A stretch of 64,000 nt of DNA from Streptomyces cynarae. GTDB taxonomy: Bacteria; Actinomycetota; Actinomycetes; Streptomycetales; Streptomycetaceae. Positions 62,905 to 64,000 of the stretch are shown here, in pieces. Positions within the stretch are counted from its first letter, which is position 1; each line of letters starts with the position of its first letter. The stretch is taken from positions 930,001 through 994,000 of the forward strand of contig NZ_CP106793.1 of the NCBI RefSeq assembly GCF_025642135.1, in the 5' to 3' direction. The position numbers and the translations under genes are program-made. The notes below the pieces were generated by a model that was not told where the DNA came from, searched no databases, and saw nothing but the letters and a program-made list of their open reading frames with translations.

Positions 62905-64000
62905 CGTGTGGGTGACCCTCCGATCTGCGGTGAGGACGGTCGCAGGACGGTCAGCACGTGCGCGGGGCTGTCGCCCGGCGTCAGACGTACATAGTTGGCC
63001 CTGCCCCAGTGGTAGATGACACCGGTGAGCTCATCGCGCACCGGTACGGTCTCGTGCCAGTCGAGGCCGAGCCGCGGCATGTCCAACGAGACCGTCGCCT
63101 CCTGGGAGTGGTGAGGGTCGAGATTGACCACGACCACGACCGTGTCGGCGTCGGCGCTCGCGCGCTTGCTGTACGCGATGACCGCGTCGTTGTCCGTCTG
63201 GTGGAAGTGCAGGTTCCTGAGCCGGTGGAGGGCGCTGTGCTGCCGTCGGATCGCGTTGAGTTGTGCGATGAGGGGCGCGATGCTGCGGCCCTCGCGTTCG
63301 GCGGCTTCCCAGTCCCGGGGCCTGAGTTGGTACTTCTCCGAGTCCAGATACTCCTCACTGCCCTCCCGCAGCGGCACGTTCTCACACAACTCGTACCCCG
63401 AGTACACCCCCCACGTCGGCGACAGCGTCGCCGCCAGCACCGCCCGCACCTCGAACGCGGGCCGCCCCCCGTGCTGCAGATACGCATGCAGGATGTCCGG
63501 AGTGTTCACGAAGAAGTTCGGCCGCATGTACGCCGCCGCCTCCCCCGACAACTCACTCAGATACTCCGTCAGCTCCTGCTTCGAATTCCGCCACGTGAAA
63601 TACGTGTAGGACTGCTGGAACCCCACCTTGGCCAGCGTGTGCATCATCGCCGGCCGCGTGAACGCCTCCGCCAGGAAGATCACATCCGGATCCGTGGCAT
63701 TGACGTCCCCGATCACCCGCTCCCAGAACACCACCGGCTTGGTGTGCGGATTGTCCACCCGGAAGATCCGCACCCCATGCCCCATCCAGAACCGCAGCAC
63801 CCGCAGCGTCTCCGCCACCAACCCGTCCATGTCCGCATCGAAATGGACCGGATAGATGTCCTGGTACTTCTTCGGCGGATTCTCCGCATACGCGATCGAC
63901 CCGTCCGGACGATGCCGGAACCACTCCGGATGCTTGTCCACCCACGGATGATCCGGCGAACACTGCAACGCGAAATCCAGGGCCACCTCCAGCCCCACCT
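62901..64000 (-). CDS. glgE: Alpha-1,4-glucan:maltose-1-phosphate maltosyltransferase GlgE, partial
   Basis: The C-terminal 365 residues of GlgE (whole protein about 660-670) are in the window; the N-terminal part lies beyond base 64000. The nucleophile is in [19 protein letters not shown] and the acid in [20 protein letters not shown], followed by [18 protein letters not shown] and [15 protein letters not shown]. It transfers maltosyl units from maltose-1-phosphate to growing alpha-glucan, the target pathway known from mycobacteria and S. coelicolor. First gene of the glgE-treS-mak-glgB operon. Confidence 0.95.

Overview
High-GC, strongly GC3-biased coding, GTG and TTG starts, many 4-bp start/stop overlaps and the gene families present (GlgE pathway, ANTAR protein, SigF/B-type sigma factor, LAETG-anchored surface protein, DUF5999, DUF2470 and DUF3626 proteins, DmdR/IdeR-type iron box) point to a Streptomyces chromosome. 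No transposase, integrase, tRNA, rRNA or CRISPR array was seen. The region looks like chromosomal arm or core rather than a mobile island.

Layout. 1-4.4 kb: end of a VOC protein, a TetR regulator, and a divergent APC permease plus YtcJ-type amidohydrolase pair. 4.5-7.6 kb: a zinc alcohol dehydrogenase and aldehyde dehydrogenase operon facing a MarR regulator across two matching palindromes. 7.7-11.2 kb: a STAS protein, a secreted DUF1996 protein whose LAETG sortase tail lies in another frame, and a DUF4230 protein. 11.2-15 kb: a compact Mrp-type cation/proton antiporter operon without a large MrpA. 15.2-19.6 kb: VanZ, PHP and HAD proteins, a strong candidate 6S-like RNA with terminator, and an SDR. 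19.8-31.3 kb: mixed housekeeping and hypothetical genes, including a broken CYP102-type reductase, a frameshifted PAS-LuxR gene, an iron-box-controlled DUF2470 gene and a FUSC transporter.

31.4-47 kb is the functional centre: an L-rhamnose regulon. On the minus strand lie the RhaT-P-Q-S ABC importer, the mutarotase RhaM, a secreted BNR_4 beta-propeller protein and a LacI regulator. On the plus strand lie RhaI, the bifunctional RhaD aldolase/lactaldehyde dehydrogenase, a frameshifted rhamnulokinase, and then lutABC. Together they describe capture of rhamnose, cleavage to DHAP and L-lactaldehyde, oxidation to L-lactate, and Lut-dependent oxidation to pyruvate. The divergent promoter region carries two LacI-type operators, each lying just downstream of one predicted promoter.

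47-53.2 kb: an osmoprotectant-type ABC transporter whose ATPase is separated from its permeases and binding protein by a multicopper oxidase, membrane protein and MarR unit. 53.4-57.3 kb: a PLP-dependent amino acid decarboxylase, a UdgX-like uracil-DNA glycosylase, an ANTAR protein and a SigF-like sigma factor. 57.5-64 kb: glgE-treS-mak-glgB, the trehalose-to-alpha-glucan pathway, cut by the window end.

A recurring feature is single-base loss: four genes (DUF1996 tail, CYP102-type reductase, PAS-LuxR, rhamnulokinase) each continue intact in the frame that one added base would restore. That pattern suggests sequencing indels in GC-rich tracts at least as much as real decay.
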